DNA of 64,000 bases from Hormiphora californensis (Eukaryota > Ctenophora > Tentaculata > Cydippida > Pleurobrachiidae): contig CM035351.1 in NCBI GenBank assembly GCA_020137815.1, positions 5,135,792-5,199,791 of the forward strand, given 5' to 3'. A program made the translations under genes and the position numbers. The notes under the pieces are model-generated. The model ran no database searches. It was given only the letters and a program-made list of their open reading frames with translations, and was not told where the DNA came from. Positions 9,866 to 35,700 of the stretch are shown one piece after another. Position 1 is the first letter of the stretch; every line of letters starts with the position of its first letter.

Positions 9866-12181
9866 ACTCTCTCTTCTCTCTCTTTCCTCGCTTCCGTCTC
9901 TGCTCTCTCTCTCTTCTCTCTCTCTGCTCTCTTCTCTCTCTCTCTCTCTCTCCCTCTCTCTCTTCTCTCTCTCTCTCCCTTTCTCTTCCCCTTCCTTCCC
10001 CCCCCCCGGAGGGCAAAGGTGTATTTGACAAATAAAGTGGTCACCTTTCCAGCCAACTAATTTCTGTTAGTTTTTGGCATAATATTTTCTAAAATTCTTC
10101 CCAAAATTTACTAAAGGGGTGTAATCGTATGGCTTTCCGCTTTCTACATCATTAGAGATATCACAGAATCGGGGGGGGGGGGGGGGCACCTCCCTAGTTT
10201 CACTTGTATTGCTTCCACCCCTCACTGATCAAGATTAGCTCTCTAATCTCCATCAAACTACACATCCAAAGTGAATATTTTAGTCCAATTCACCCTGTTT
10301 GTTTCTCTTGTGTGTTTTAATGATGCAGTTTGTAATCCCGGCAGTTTATTCGGGCGGCAGTTTGAACTACAAGTATGTTATTCATCGTTTGACTGTCACA
10401 CAAGAAATTATCCCACAAATTATCCATGTTATTTGTAGTCCTCCCCGCGCTAACAACAAATTATCCATGTTATCAGCCCATAGAAATCCTTGATGAGTTG
10501 TTCCTACATGTAACTTGATCGGCATCTAAGGGTTTCACTGTTCCCTATAACGGCAATGTGACGAACCGAACACTAAACTATCCCAACAAGTTAGCTCACT
10601 GTTCCCCACAGCAACAAGTTAGCTCACTGTTCCCCACAGCAACAAGTTAGCTCACTGTTCCCCACAGCAACAAGTTAGCTCACTGTTCCCCACAGCAACA
10701 AGTTAGCTCACTGTTCCCCACAGCAACAAGTTAGCTCACTGTTCCCCACAGCAACAAGTTAGCTCACTGTTCCCCACAGCAACAGGTTAGCTCACTGTTC
10801 CCCACAGCAACAAGTTAGCTCACTGTTCCCCACAGCAACAAGTTAGCTCACTGTTCCCCACAGCAACAAGTTAGCTCACTGTTCCCCACAGCAACAAGTT
10901 AGCTCACTGTTCCCCACAGCAACAAGTTAGCTCACTGTTCCCCACAGCAACAAGTTAGCTCACTGTTCCCCACAGCAACAGGTTAGCTCACTGTTCCCCA
11001 CAGTAACAAGTTAGCTCACTGTTCCCCACAGCAACAGGTTAGCTCACTGTTCCCCACAGCAACAGGTTAGCTCACTGTTCCCCACAGCAACAGGTTAGCT
11101 CACTGTTCCCCACAGTAACAAGTTCTCTTTTTCAGGAAAAGTGTTGCTGTGATATTATCAGAGAGTAGCATCAGTTCAGACGAAGAAGAGGGGAATGCGA
11201 CAAAACCAAAGTATGTGTTTGTCTTCTGGTTCTGGTCTCGAAAGTAGAAGCTAGATTCTCATATTTAGCTACCCACACCCCCATTGTTTATCAAGACCCA
11301 CCCCATTGTTTCAGGCTACCAGCTGCTATCATAATAAGCGAAGGGGAGGATGCAGATGAGGATTACCAACCAACGGAGGTACGTACCTACCACATTACAT
11401 TCTTTAGCAGTTAGTTAGGAACAATTGAGTATTAAATTACCTCGTTTTGAGAGAGAATCAGTTGAAGTAACAGAAGCCCCTAACAAAAGTTCAATTTCAG
11501 GAACCTAAAGAGGCAACAGATAAATTCTTTGAAAAACTGAAGAACCTGCAAGACACTCGAAACCAGCAAAGTCCAAGATACGCACAAAACACATTACCAA
11601 TGAAAATGGTAGACCCACATGAACGGGGTCCGACCATGATCAACAGAAAACACTGCTACTTCGGCCAAACTGTCCACAAAGAGCACAACTACAGTTCATC
11701 CATCGCTGGACCATCCAATCCGGAGTGCCGGGTAACACCTCACCGAAAATTTTGGAAGAAACGGAATAAATCGTACCAATTGGAGTACAAAAAGTTTACA
11801 GACACTCTTGAAAAACCGGCGTATGTTATGAGTGAGCCGTGGATGTTTGTTCCTGTTTTATCAGATATCGACGGAGAGCTAACGACCTTGAAAACAGGGT
11901 TAGGATTTGAAGAAGTGGCGAGGGCCATGCTGAAAAAGGAACAACCTTGTAGTGCTAAGACTGTCAAGGAGTTGGTATGTGCCAGATGTGACATTGACTT
12001 TTCTTTTGAGTGGTTCACGTTCAAAGCACAGCGGTTGTGTGGGATGTGTTATAAACGGGAGGTGAAGAACCGTAATGGGGTGATTTATTGGACTGAGGTT
12101 ACATCACAGGTCCGGGAGTTTACGAAACGGGAAAATATTAGGAAACCTTCAACTCCAGTTGCAGCCCCGAAAATACCCTAA
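7775..12181 (+). CDS. acidic multi-SIM protein with C-terminal CX2C-X16-CX2C finger
   Basis: Six exons join in phase: 7775-8845, 8948-9123, 9240-9302, 11136-11210, 11315-11378 and 11501-12181, giving 709 residues. An in-frame TGA directly precedes the ATG. Residues 1-357 are disordered, Lys/Ser/Glu-rich, with about four imperfect units containing SPELVQ and PKRPK. Three hydrophobic cores followed by acidic/serine runs resemble SUMO-interacting motifs: AIIEIDSSPDSSSSDSD (about 287), VAVILSESSISSDEEE (about 440) and AAIIISEGEDADED (about 465). The conserved-looking C-terminus ends in a finger with cysteines at 643, 646, 663 and 666, and an FSFEW core. That resembles GATA-type fingers, distantly like the p66/GATAD2 finger. 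A nuclear, SUMO-linked chromatin role is inference; I do not recognise the family. Intron 3 holds a MITE and a 28-bp minisatellite. Confidence 0.8.
9445..10080. mobile_element. MITE with purine/pyrimidine core, copy 1 (in an intron)
   Basis: The inverted arms read TTATGCCAAAAACTAACAG ... GGTGACCACTTT on the left (about 9541-9610) and their complement on the right (about 10010-10083). The core is a (GA)n tract facing a (CT)n tract. A second copy with near-identical arms lies at about 42320-42626, and both share upstream sequence (CTACGTCCAGACATGT). This copy lies inside intron 3 of the plus-strand gene. Confidence 0.75.
10171..10188 (+). repeat. poly-G tract
   Basis: An uninterrupted run of about 17 G lies in the intron, 3' of the MITE. 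Similar runs occur at 13618 (C), 33101, 35030, 36268 and 62445. Confidence 0.7.
10584..11124 (+). repeat. 28-bp minisatellite, about 19 units
   Basis: The unit is CAACAAGTTAGCTCACTG followed by TTCCCCACAG, repeated head to tail with rare A/G and C/T variants (CAACAGG, CAGTAAC). Every unit ends in a pyrimidine-rich stretch plus CAG, so it looks like a 3' splice site. The array ends only about 12 bp before the real acceptor TTCTCTTTTTCAG of the next exon. Confidence 0.9.
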
Positions 12182-13325
12182 TTTATTGCACTGTTTTTTA
12201 ATTCACATTTTGATATAAAACTCGAGCTTGTTTGAATGGACTGAGGGAAGGCAGATTTTTAAACTTGTCCACCAATTGGAATTTGCTTTCATTTGTAACC
12301 ACTGAATTTACTTTCACCTGTTGATATTTTGAGTGTTTCTGCATCAGGCGACCCAGCTCCAAATGCTATAAATGACATGCTCCGCATCAAAACGCCCGCC
12401 AACCCTGTGACCGTATTGCGCGGTGACGAGTCAAAAGGATGTTTTAGCGCGGGGCCATTTTAAGCGTGTGCGCGTAACAACGAAGTGTTGACACCGCGCG
12501 CAGTTGCACTTTTATAAGGATCATGTCGGCGCGCCGTCCATATCTAATCCCACACATACCAATCAGACCGGGCAGCTTTGGAACTGGTCTTGCACACGGT
12601 GTGCTTCTATTTCGGCTATTTCTCTCCAACAGTCTCTCTCCTCCTTCTAAAGTGGACCACGTGGGATGCTGCTTCTATTCACGGCTATTCGGTGATGACT
12701 ACTACTAGACCAAAGTTAGAACAAGGATAAGATGTGAGTGAAAAGAGAAAGATGTGAGTTATAGGGGATGATCTCTCTCACTCTCACTCTCTCTCTCTCT
12801 CTCTCTCTCACTGCGTGTCATTACATGATTGGGTAATCACGGACGATCCACACCATTATTCCTCATCGCTAAATCATCATGGTTCACACTACTTAACTTG
12901 GAGTAGAAATATCACTACTTCATACGCATGGACGGATATGATTCGACTGTGTGTCTGCTTTCAATAAGATCATATCGAAAACACATTAGATTTGGGTTGG
13001 GTAAAGTAGTACTGTATATGTATTTGAGGAGCAATATATATTGTACACACAAAGAGACCCATACACACTCCAATACAATGTCAAACAATTCTCCTCCTCC
13101 TCTATCCCTATATTGTCCAACCTTCTCTGGTTCCCACTATTACAGCAAGAAGGGACTCCTTCCCTTCTAACCTGGTTCCCACTATTAATAGCAAGGAGTT
13201 AAGGGGCTGTTCCCCTGATGCTGCCCTTCTACTCTTGGGTCAAATTGTTCAATATAACGGTCTCACAAACACGTAGCGCAAAGTAACATATGCAAATCAA
13301 CCTATATATTTCTAATGACAGTCAA
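12182..13325. other. convergent intergenic region
   Basis: This lies between the 3' ends of the plus-strand gene and the minus-strand kazrin-like gene. It contains a CG-rich patch (about 12380-12530), a short CT tract (about 12776-12810) and AT-rich sequence. No supported gene is present. Confidence 0.6.
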
Positions 13326-25293
<11,968 letters not shown>

Positions 25294-25523
25294 GTTTCTC
25301 TACATTCTGCTAGAGATTTTATGTTAAGCTGTGAGGTTGGAAGTGCAAAGTGTTGCAGGCAGCTAAAAACAGTAAAATTACTGGCAGCTGCCGTAGACAC
25401 AGCGTGATTAATGAAGCAGAAGAGCGAAAGTGCAAAAGTGAAACACTTTGGCCTATGCTACAGGCCCTCAAAGCCCTAGAAGCCGTGGAAAACGCGCGCA
25501 CTTGGGGTCTGCAGCGCATGCCA

Positions 25524-25919
25524 ATAAGGAACCATAATAAAGTTCAAGAGCCTCCAAGAGCGCACCACAATCAAGAGAGACCAAAATCAAGAGCACACCA
25601 CAATCAAGAGAGACCAAAATCAAGAGCACACCACAATCAAGAGAGACCAAATCAAGGGCGCACCACAATCAAGAGAGACCAAATTCAAGAGCGCACCACA
25701 TCTGGTTTCTTCTGGATAGGGAGCTCTCTTGGATGAGGTGCGCTCTTGATTTGGTCTCTCTTGATAGTGGTGCGCTCTTGATTTGGTCTCTCTTGATTGT
25801 GGTTCGCTCTTGATTTTGGTCTCTCTTGATTGTGGTGCGCTCTTGATTGTGGTCTCTCTTGGATGGGGTGCGCTCTTGGGCGCTCTTGGAGGCTCTTGAA
25901 CTTTATTATGGTTCCTTAT
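25524..25919. mobile_element. fold-back element with inner tandem units, between two genes
   Basis: Outer arms are ATAAGGAACCATAATAAAG on the left and the complement on the right. Inside the left half AGAGCGCACCACAATCAAG-type units repeat about four times, and the right half carries the same units reversed (CTTGATTGTGGTGCGCTCT). The whole 396 bp can fold into one hairpin. It lies about 230 bp upstream of the kazrin-like start codon. Confidence 0.8.
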
Positions 25920-26381
25920 GAAACACTGCGACTGACTTTTTTGAGTTCAGCTGAGTTGAAATTTAATGAAACTCAGAACGCGCGCGAGATTTTTTTGCAA
26001 TATGCGCGGCTCAAACATTGCGCGTCAAAGCAAAGTGCTGAAAAAGTGTGCTTTGATTTTGTTAAGATTCTGAGCGCGCAACAACATGATCTGCACGTTG
26101 CTAAAACAGGACTGCAAAATTGATGAACGAGGGATGTTGCAGCAGCAAGACGAAAGAAGCACGCAAAGATTTTCTCAGTTTTTCGAATGCATCTATACTG
26201 GAGCAGAATCAAATCCAAAAACAATAGTTCTCTCTCCACACGATAATAAACAGTTCAACTGTGTGAATTTGGTACAGCTTATTTCTTTACACACACTTTT
26301 TTTATTTTCATCATAAAAACATAAACCGCTTCTAGGCAAGGGCTAAAATCATATTGTTCTCCTATCTGGTGTATTCATAAA
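25920..26381. other. spacer between kazrin-like 5' end and tektin 3' end
   Basis: No gene is seen. Part of the tektin 3' untranslated region must lie here. CG-rich words (GCGCGCGAG) occur near 25980. Confidence 0.5.
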
Positions 26382-29438
<3,057 letters not shown>

Positions 29439-30376
29439 GAGGACACCGGTGCTACAGAGAGAGAGGGGAGGGAGTTAACATTGAACAGATAGAGGAGGAG
29501 GGAGGGGTATGGAACGCGGAACTGAACAAGGTAGGAGGTTTGGTATCGAAGACACCTCACACTCAGGCCGCATCGCGGCCTTCGTTTGGTGCGCGCCGGC
29601 AAGGGAGGGGTAACTTCGTTACCAAGTAGGAGGTATAAAAGGTCCATATAAGTCAATAGGAAAGGAGGCAGATGGACGATGGTGTGAAAATGATTAATCT
29701 TGTCAGCTGCACAGGTGTACTGCAGCAGTCAGCTGCTGCACGGGTCTACCATGCATCACACATGTGTGGAGACAAATCGATGAGCAATGAGCATGAGAAA
29801 ATGGAGAGAAGAGAGGATTGGGGAGAGATAGATGAGGGAGAGAATGGGGAGAGGAAGAGTTGAGAAAGAGAGATAGAGGTGGAGAGGATGTAGATGATAG
29901 AAACTCATATCGAAAGCAGGACTTCTGTAAACGACAGACACACAGGGTTATACACAGAAGAGAGATGTAAAGATTGTTCACGATAGACAATTACTATCTA
30001 CGACCACCACACGGTATTGAAACCATAGCAACCAACGAGAGAGGGAGAGAGCTATAGATAGCGAGAGAGGGCTTCTAACGAGGATTGAAGGTCTCTCCGT
30101 GCACTATTCCTGCATGTCATCTCTCACTCATAACTCTCTTTCTCTCTCCGTGGCCTATATTCTAACAAGTTAATAACTTACGACATTTTCTTGAATAAAC
30201 ATTACAAAAAATCTACTGAAATTTAATCTACGGAATTTTATATATTTACAACTAAAAGACAGTTATTTACATTTTTACAAATGTTAAATTGTGTTAAAGT
30301 GTCCCAGGAACTATGTTTAATCATGTTTAAAGCTCTGTCAAAGAGGTGATATAAAGTTGGTCGAAAGTGTTAAAAT
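29439..30376. other. spacer between SPMAP2-like gene and tektin
   Basis: This contains the tektin 5' region and an AT-rich stretch (30160-30330) after the SPMAP2-like stop. No further gene is supported, although an unrecognised 5' tektin exon could lie here. Confidence 0.5.
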
Positions 30377-31150
30377 CTATGCTGCGGCATTCACGACTTT
30401 CTTCATTCTGACTTTCCTCGGGATTGGCTGAGATAGGTCACATACTCGCTGGGACGCCTGGGCTGCTTTGGCCCCTGAGGATACTTTCCACACGTTCGGG
30501 TTCTCCTCAAGTTCCTTTCTGTCCTTGGGCCGGGCTAGCTGGCAGATGTGAGAGGAAGCTTTAGCGGACATGGTCTTGGGATGAACGACACTCTGTACTG
30601 GACAGGGTGGCAGATAGGCAGCATGGGTGTTCTTTGCTTCGGCCAAGGATTCAACTCGAGATGAAGCGACTCCCTTGAGAGCAGCCGGGCTGATTTCTGA
30701 GCTCCACTCGCTATAATCCCAGCCAGTTCCTTCCTTAACGGGCAGAGAGGCACACTTTTTGGGAACTGCAAGTTGCGATAATCTCTCAGTAGCGACAGCC
30801 TTCAGTGCTCCAGATGTTACAACCGATTGAACGGGGCCACGGGCAGTCCAATCGGGGTGGAGATTCTTAGGTTTCGATAAGTTTAAAACACCAGCGGAAG
30901 CGGAAGCAGATTTAGCACCAGCAGACACAGCCCAAATCGGCGAGGGACGGTCTTGCGCAAAATTGTTGTGGTATGGCTTTGGGTCGCACAGCTGACCCTG
31001 CCTATCAGTCAGCAAAAACTTCGTGGATGCATTAGGATTACTCTTTACAATCTTCGACTCCGCATAAACAGACCGTTTGTCTTCAATAAACCCAGCAGGC
31101 AATGGTTTTGCTCTTGCCAAATCGGATATGCGTGCAGATTTTGTAGCCAT
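30377..31150 (-). CDS. SPMAP2: SPMAP2/THEG-repeat axonemal protein
   Basis: A single exon of 257 residues starts MATKSARISDLARAKPL. It consists of five to six THEG repeats, in which a small-residue helix (SASAS, KAVATER, KGVASSR, KASSH, KAAQASQR) is followed by a V/I-x-x-L-A/S-x-P/A-K motif, for example RVESLAEAKNTH, HICQLARPKDR and RVCDLSQPIPRK. THEG/SPMAP2 proteins are sperm or ciliary proteins that bind the axonemal microtubule. An AG lies directly before the ATG, so an upstream 5' exon is possible. It shares strand and neighbourhood with tektin, which acts in the same structure. Orthology to SPMAP2 versus SPMAP2L is not resolved. Confidence 0.85.
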   Translation of the reverse strand: MATKSARISDLARAKPLPAGFIEDKRSVYAESKIVKSNPNASTKFLLTDRQGQLCDPKPYHNNFAQDRPSPIWAVSAGAKSASASAGVLNLSKPKNLHPDWTARGPVQSVVTSGALKAVATERLSQLAVPKKCASLPVKEGTGWDYSEWSSEISPAALKGVASSRVESLAEAKNTHAAYLPPCPVQSVVHPKTMSAKASSHICQLARPKDRKELEENPNVWKVSSGAKAAQASQRVCDLSQPIPRKVRMKKVVNAAA

Positions 31151-31587
31151 GCCTGTGAACAAATGCATCATGCAATAGCGAAAATAACCGAAAATTTAAT
31201 CACAAATTTGAAAAATGAAATGAGAACTTGCCCATCAGACAGCAATTACACAGTGGTAGAATCTGGCAGCAGACAAACCAAACCTCTCTAAAAAGGCATC
31301 AAATAACTAGCAAGCTAAAGGATCAATCAAATAATAGCAGCATAGAACGGTATGCATACTAAAAGATCAACATTTCACTTAGCTAGGTTCATTTCCAGCT
31401 GATAAGTCTAGATGCACTACGACAGAGGATACCATGCGTCTCCATGACACTGTGCTCCTTTATCAAATTTTTTGTTGCGATTCTGATTTGAGCATTCGAT
31501 TGAAGTTCTCGCGCGCCGCGCGAATCAACTGCGCAGCGATCAAAAACCAAGTCTGCGCGCTCCGTATTCGGTGAATATTGAGCGCGT

Positions 31588-32195
31588 TAGGCTATAAGCA
31601 TACTGATCGTGATGATCATAATCAGGTCAGTGTGCGGACGTTTTGATGGTCACCATCAAAGGAGCGCACACACTGATGGTTATCATCATGATGGAGGCTT
31701 GATGCATCATGATGTTCTCAAACCATAGTGTGTTCACGTTTGATCATCATGAACCATAGTGTGCTCACGTTTGATCATCATAAACCATGCTCAACTTGCT
31801 GGAACTTGCCTTTTGATCATGATCATCATGACCAGTGTGCTCAGCATGATGATGCTATCTCCCGGGAGCTCCCCCTTGCCTAGTCGCGCGCTCTGAGAGG
31901 CTGTTGCATATCACGTGACCTGTACAACAGCCTCTCGCGCGCGCGAAGTCGTACCACGTGGTACATATCACATGACTACAGTGCAGCCCTCCACAAGAAT
32001 AAGATCAAAACCTGCGCACACTAGGTGTTGATGATCATCATCCAACTTAAGAGACGGCTCCAGGGCCAGCTCTTACGTGATGATCATAATGTTCCGCACA
32101 CTGTAGTTTTTTGCAGATGATGATGATCAAAACCATGAGCACACTTCATCTTTTTAACTGATTATGATCATCACGATCAGTATGCTTATAGCCTA
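31588..32195. mobile_element. fold-back MITE rich in ATGATCAT palindromes
   Basis: Terminal inverted repeats start TAGGCTATAAGCATACTGA and extend about 38 bp (to GATGATCATAATCAG), with the exact complement at the right end. Inside are many TGATCA/ATGATGATCA words and CG-rich words (CGCGCGCG). Flanks allow a TA or TTA target duplication. It lies upstream of the SPMAP2-like gene. Confidence 0.8.
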
Positions 32196-32709
32196 ATACG
32201 AGAGCGCTGACAAGCGTCTGAATATTTGTAGCAAAATAAAACGATTTTATTTAGAATTAAATTAAAACAGATGAGTGATGACGAATACAATTTTTGGTCA
32301 GTTGTGGAATAAAATTGGAAATTAAAGCCTGCAGTTGTCCACTTCCACTTCCAGTCACAATTCAGAAAAAAAAACAGCTAAACTTAAAATAATACAGCAG
32401 GTCCAAATTGTCTTTAAAACAGTAACTACTAACTAAAGATTTTGTAGGCATTTTAACACTTTGCCTGTAGCGTTATCCATAAGCAATTACTTGTTAAAGA
32501 ATAAATTACATATGTAACTGAACTGATCAAGCTTAAAATATTATAAGTTAAGCTTGACCAATTCATGAATAGTCCATTTAAACACTCAGTTATGTCATTA
32601 GCATATAATCTTCAGGAGATCAGATAGGAGTTTCAGTTGGTAACGAAATTACCCCTCGTAATGACTACAAGCTAGGGATAATTTCGTTACCAGGAGTTTC
32701 AGCTGTAAT

Positions 32710-35700
32710 TCAGTATTGGAGTGCGGTGTCGAATGATAGCTCAGTGTCATCCAGATAAGTGCAGCTGGAGACGTATTTGCTTCGTTTCTCCGCCAACCGC
32801 AGGTCAACCATGCTGTAACACATGTCAATGATAGCCTTGGTAACATCTCGTCCCTTTATTCCCAACGTATTGTTCATCTGGAAAGAGATTAAAGTGATTA
32901 TTGATATTGTCAGTTGTCACTCTGGAAGTGGACTGTGGAGGGAGAAAGGAGAGTGCTAGGAAATCTCGACCAGTAACGAGAATTTTGTGAGAGATAGAAA
33001 GATAGAGCCCAACTCTCTATTAGAGGTAAGCGAGAGAGGGTGATTGAAGACAAGCAGGGGATGGTACCTGTGGTGAAATGAAAAAAGAACGGTGATTAAA
33101 ATGGGGGGGGGGGGGTGGCTGGGGATGGGATTAAAAAGTAAGAACATTGGCCCCAACTCGATATGAGAAAATGGGACCCTCACTTTCTAATATCTATCGA
33201 GTGAGAAAAGAAGGTAATGAGATACTGCAGAGCGCTGCAGGTTTGTTACAGTACTGCACTACCATAATCATGATTACAATGGATCGAACGGGGAGATTGC
33301 TGGAGACCAAGAAAATAAATTGTAGGGGGTCGGAGGGCATAATACAAATTATGCAATGTATCGAGGCCTCCTGAACATAATATTATATCAACATAATATT
33401 ATATGTTCAACATATTGATAAAATAATGAAGTAGCTTCTTGACTCAAGATTGAACGATATATCACATATATCATTTGAGGAATGAAAAGTATCTTACCGT
33501 AGATGTATCATAAGTGACGATTTTGCCGATACTGTTTGATACAAATCTGGCTGACTTGTTGAGGGCAGCTGCAATGGAGAGGGCCCAGTCAGGCATATCG
33601 CGAACCTGAACCTGAGAATTTGGATTGAATTGAGTGGAACTGTCGTCAGAGAGGTTAGGGATGAGGCCAAGAGGTGTATATGTGCTAATCGAATATTAGA
33701 CATGTTTCCAGTCTGTCTGCTGCAGCTCTCAAACCAGGACGAATGGACAGACTGCATAGCATGGCAAATCAGTATGAGCCACATCTCACCTTGTATCCTT
33801 GAGGAGAAAAGTTGGTTGAAATCGTCTGAGCAATATCTCGTAGCCAGAAGTTTTCTGTACTGAGAGGAGTCAGGAGAGATAGCTTGGTTAGACATGGTCG
33901 AGAGAGAGAGCTAGAGGACCCTGGACCGAGATACCGGATTTAATTCCCATATACCAAAACCTAGGGACCAAAAACTTACTGTACGATGATTCGCTTTCCC
34001 TTAGCTTCTGGCACGAGCATGGCAGCAATATGGGCATCTGCCACATCTCTCACATCTACTAGAGGCAGGTATATCTTGGGAAGCATGTTGTAACCACCCT
34101 CCAGTATCCTCTTTATCAACTGAGGGGGAGGGAGGTCAATAGTTATAATATTCAAGAAAACACGGTGACTTTTGGGGCTGTGGCATTGCCACCACAAGGT
34201 GATTTCCGGGAAAGTGAGGGGGTCCATTTGTTGAATATGTAACTGGTAACCCCTTACTCAACAAGTGGCCATCAGAAGCTGGTGATTTTCCAGGAAACTC
34301 GCCCGATATGTTTCTGGATAAGTTCATAGATAATCATGAAGCTTCAAGCTCTGCACTTGGTTTGAATAAAACAATTCACCCCACCTCTCTACTTTACACA
34401 ACATAGCAACATACCAGCATCGAAGTACACTCCCCCACCAGAAGTGGTCCAATACACATGGTGGGATTTATGACAGCCAACTCAAAGTCAGAATTCTGTG
34501 CAATCTCCCAAGCAGTGCGTTCCGCCACTACCTTACTCAGCGAGTAAGGGTCAGATGTATTTTTGAAGTTCCACTCGTCCCCCGTGTAATGCCTGCTGTC
34601 AGCCTGGATACCACCTGAAATCGATCGAGAGCTTTGTTTCCTGTGTGTCTTGATTAGTCTGTCGGCTCTCACACTTGACGAATTTAGCCCGATGTGAGCT
34701 ACAGCTACGACTAGACAGGGTGCCATAGAATTAGACAGTCCCCATGCAACACCTATTGCTGTTCGACACAGACCCGGATCACCACACTCTCACAAACCTG
34801 AGATAGCAGAGATGCTACTGGTCATAATGACCCGTTTAACTGTTCCTGCCCTCTTGCACGCCTCTAGGACTCGCTTGGTGCACTCCACCGCTGGTTCCAT
34901 CACTTTCTTGGCTTTCTCCATCTTCCCCTCCGAGAAGGGAGATGCAACATGGATAACGTACTTGCAACCTTGGACAGCCCTAAGGGAATATATTGGGGTA
35001 GGTAATATTAAACCCTTAATCCTTATACTGGGGGGGGGGGGGGTTTCAACCTAAAATTTTCGATTTGCCAAAATCTTGGTTACGAAGTCACCCCTATTAT
35101 TGCATTTATATCCGTGGGGGATAATTTCATTACCAAGTCAAAATCAGGCTATCGATTGAAATTTTTAGGGTTGAATCCCCCTATACTTGTTATAGTTGTG
35201 ATATACGAGAGATCTGTCTGGCGCCGCAGATCCCATCTGACTCTGAGCGCACTGTAGTAAGTTCTAAGTTTGAATTGTTATGCTAATTTAAGTAGTACTT
35301 GTTGAGTAAGGGGTGGAGAGTCTCCACCCCTTACTCAACAAGTGGAGACCCTTTGTTCAACAAAGTAGTACGATTATATCAAATCAAACTTGACTCATTT
35401 GTCCATATCTAGTATATGGCACTCTGTAAATCAAGTTGACTTGGTTGAGTTTGAGTCAATAGTAGCGATACGATTCTAGATCTAGCCAAACTTTGACTAG
35501 ATCTAGAATCGTATCGCTCCAATATAAAGCCACAGAACCTGTCAGGCCAATGCTCTGACCACAGTTCTCGCGCTTATTTGAGAGAAGCGAGAATGGGTCA
35601 GGCCAATGCTCTGACAGCACAGAACGCAATAAAGATCATATTACCCAATGAGAGCGAACAACAAACCCACAACAAAGAGCATCTTTATAAGCTTGCTGCA

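Noticed and set aside
9567-10056. Frames starting MAGKVTT on both strands
   Set aside because: Both start in the two arms of a MITE and run through GA repeats.
10584-11124. CRISPR-like array
   Set aside because: Units are contiguous with no unique spacers, in a eukaryotic intron; it is a minisatellite.
7775-12181. Naming the SIM/zinc-finger gene GATAD2 (p66) or GCNA
   Set aside because: Only a DF-x3-W feature of the finger recalls p66, and no SprT domain needed for GCNA is present.
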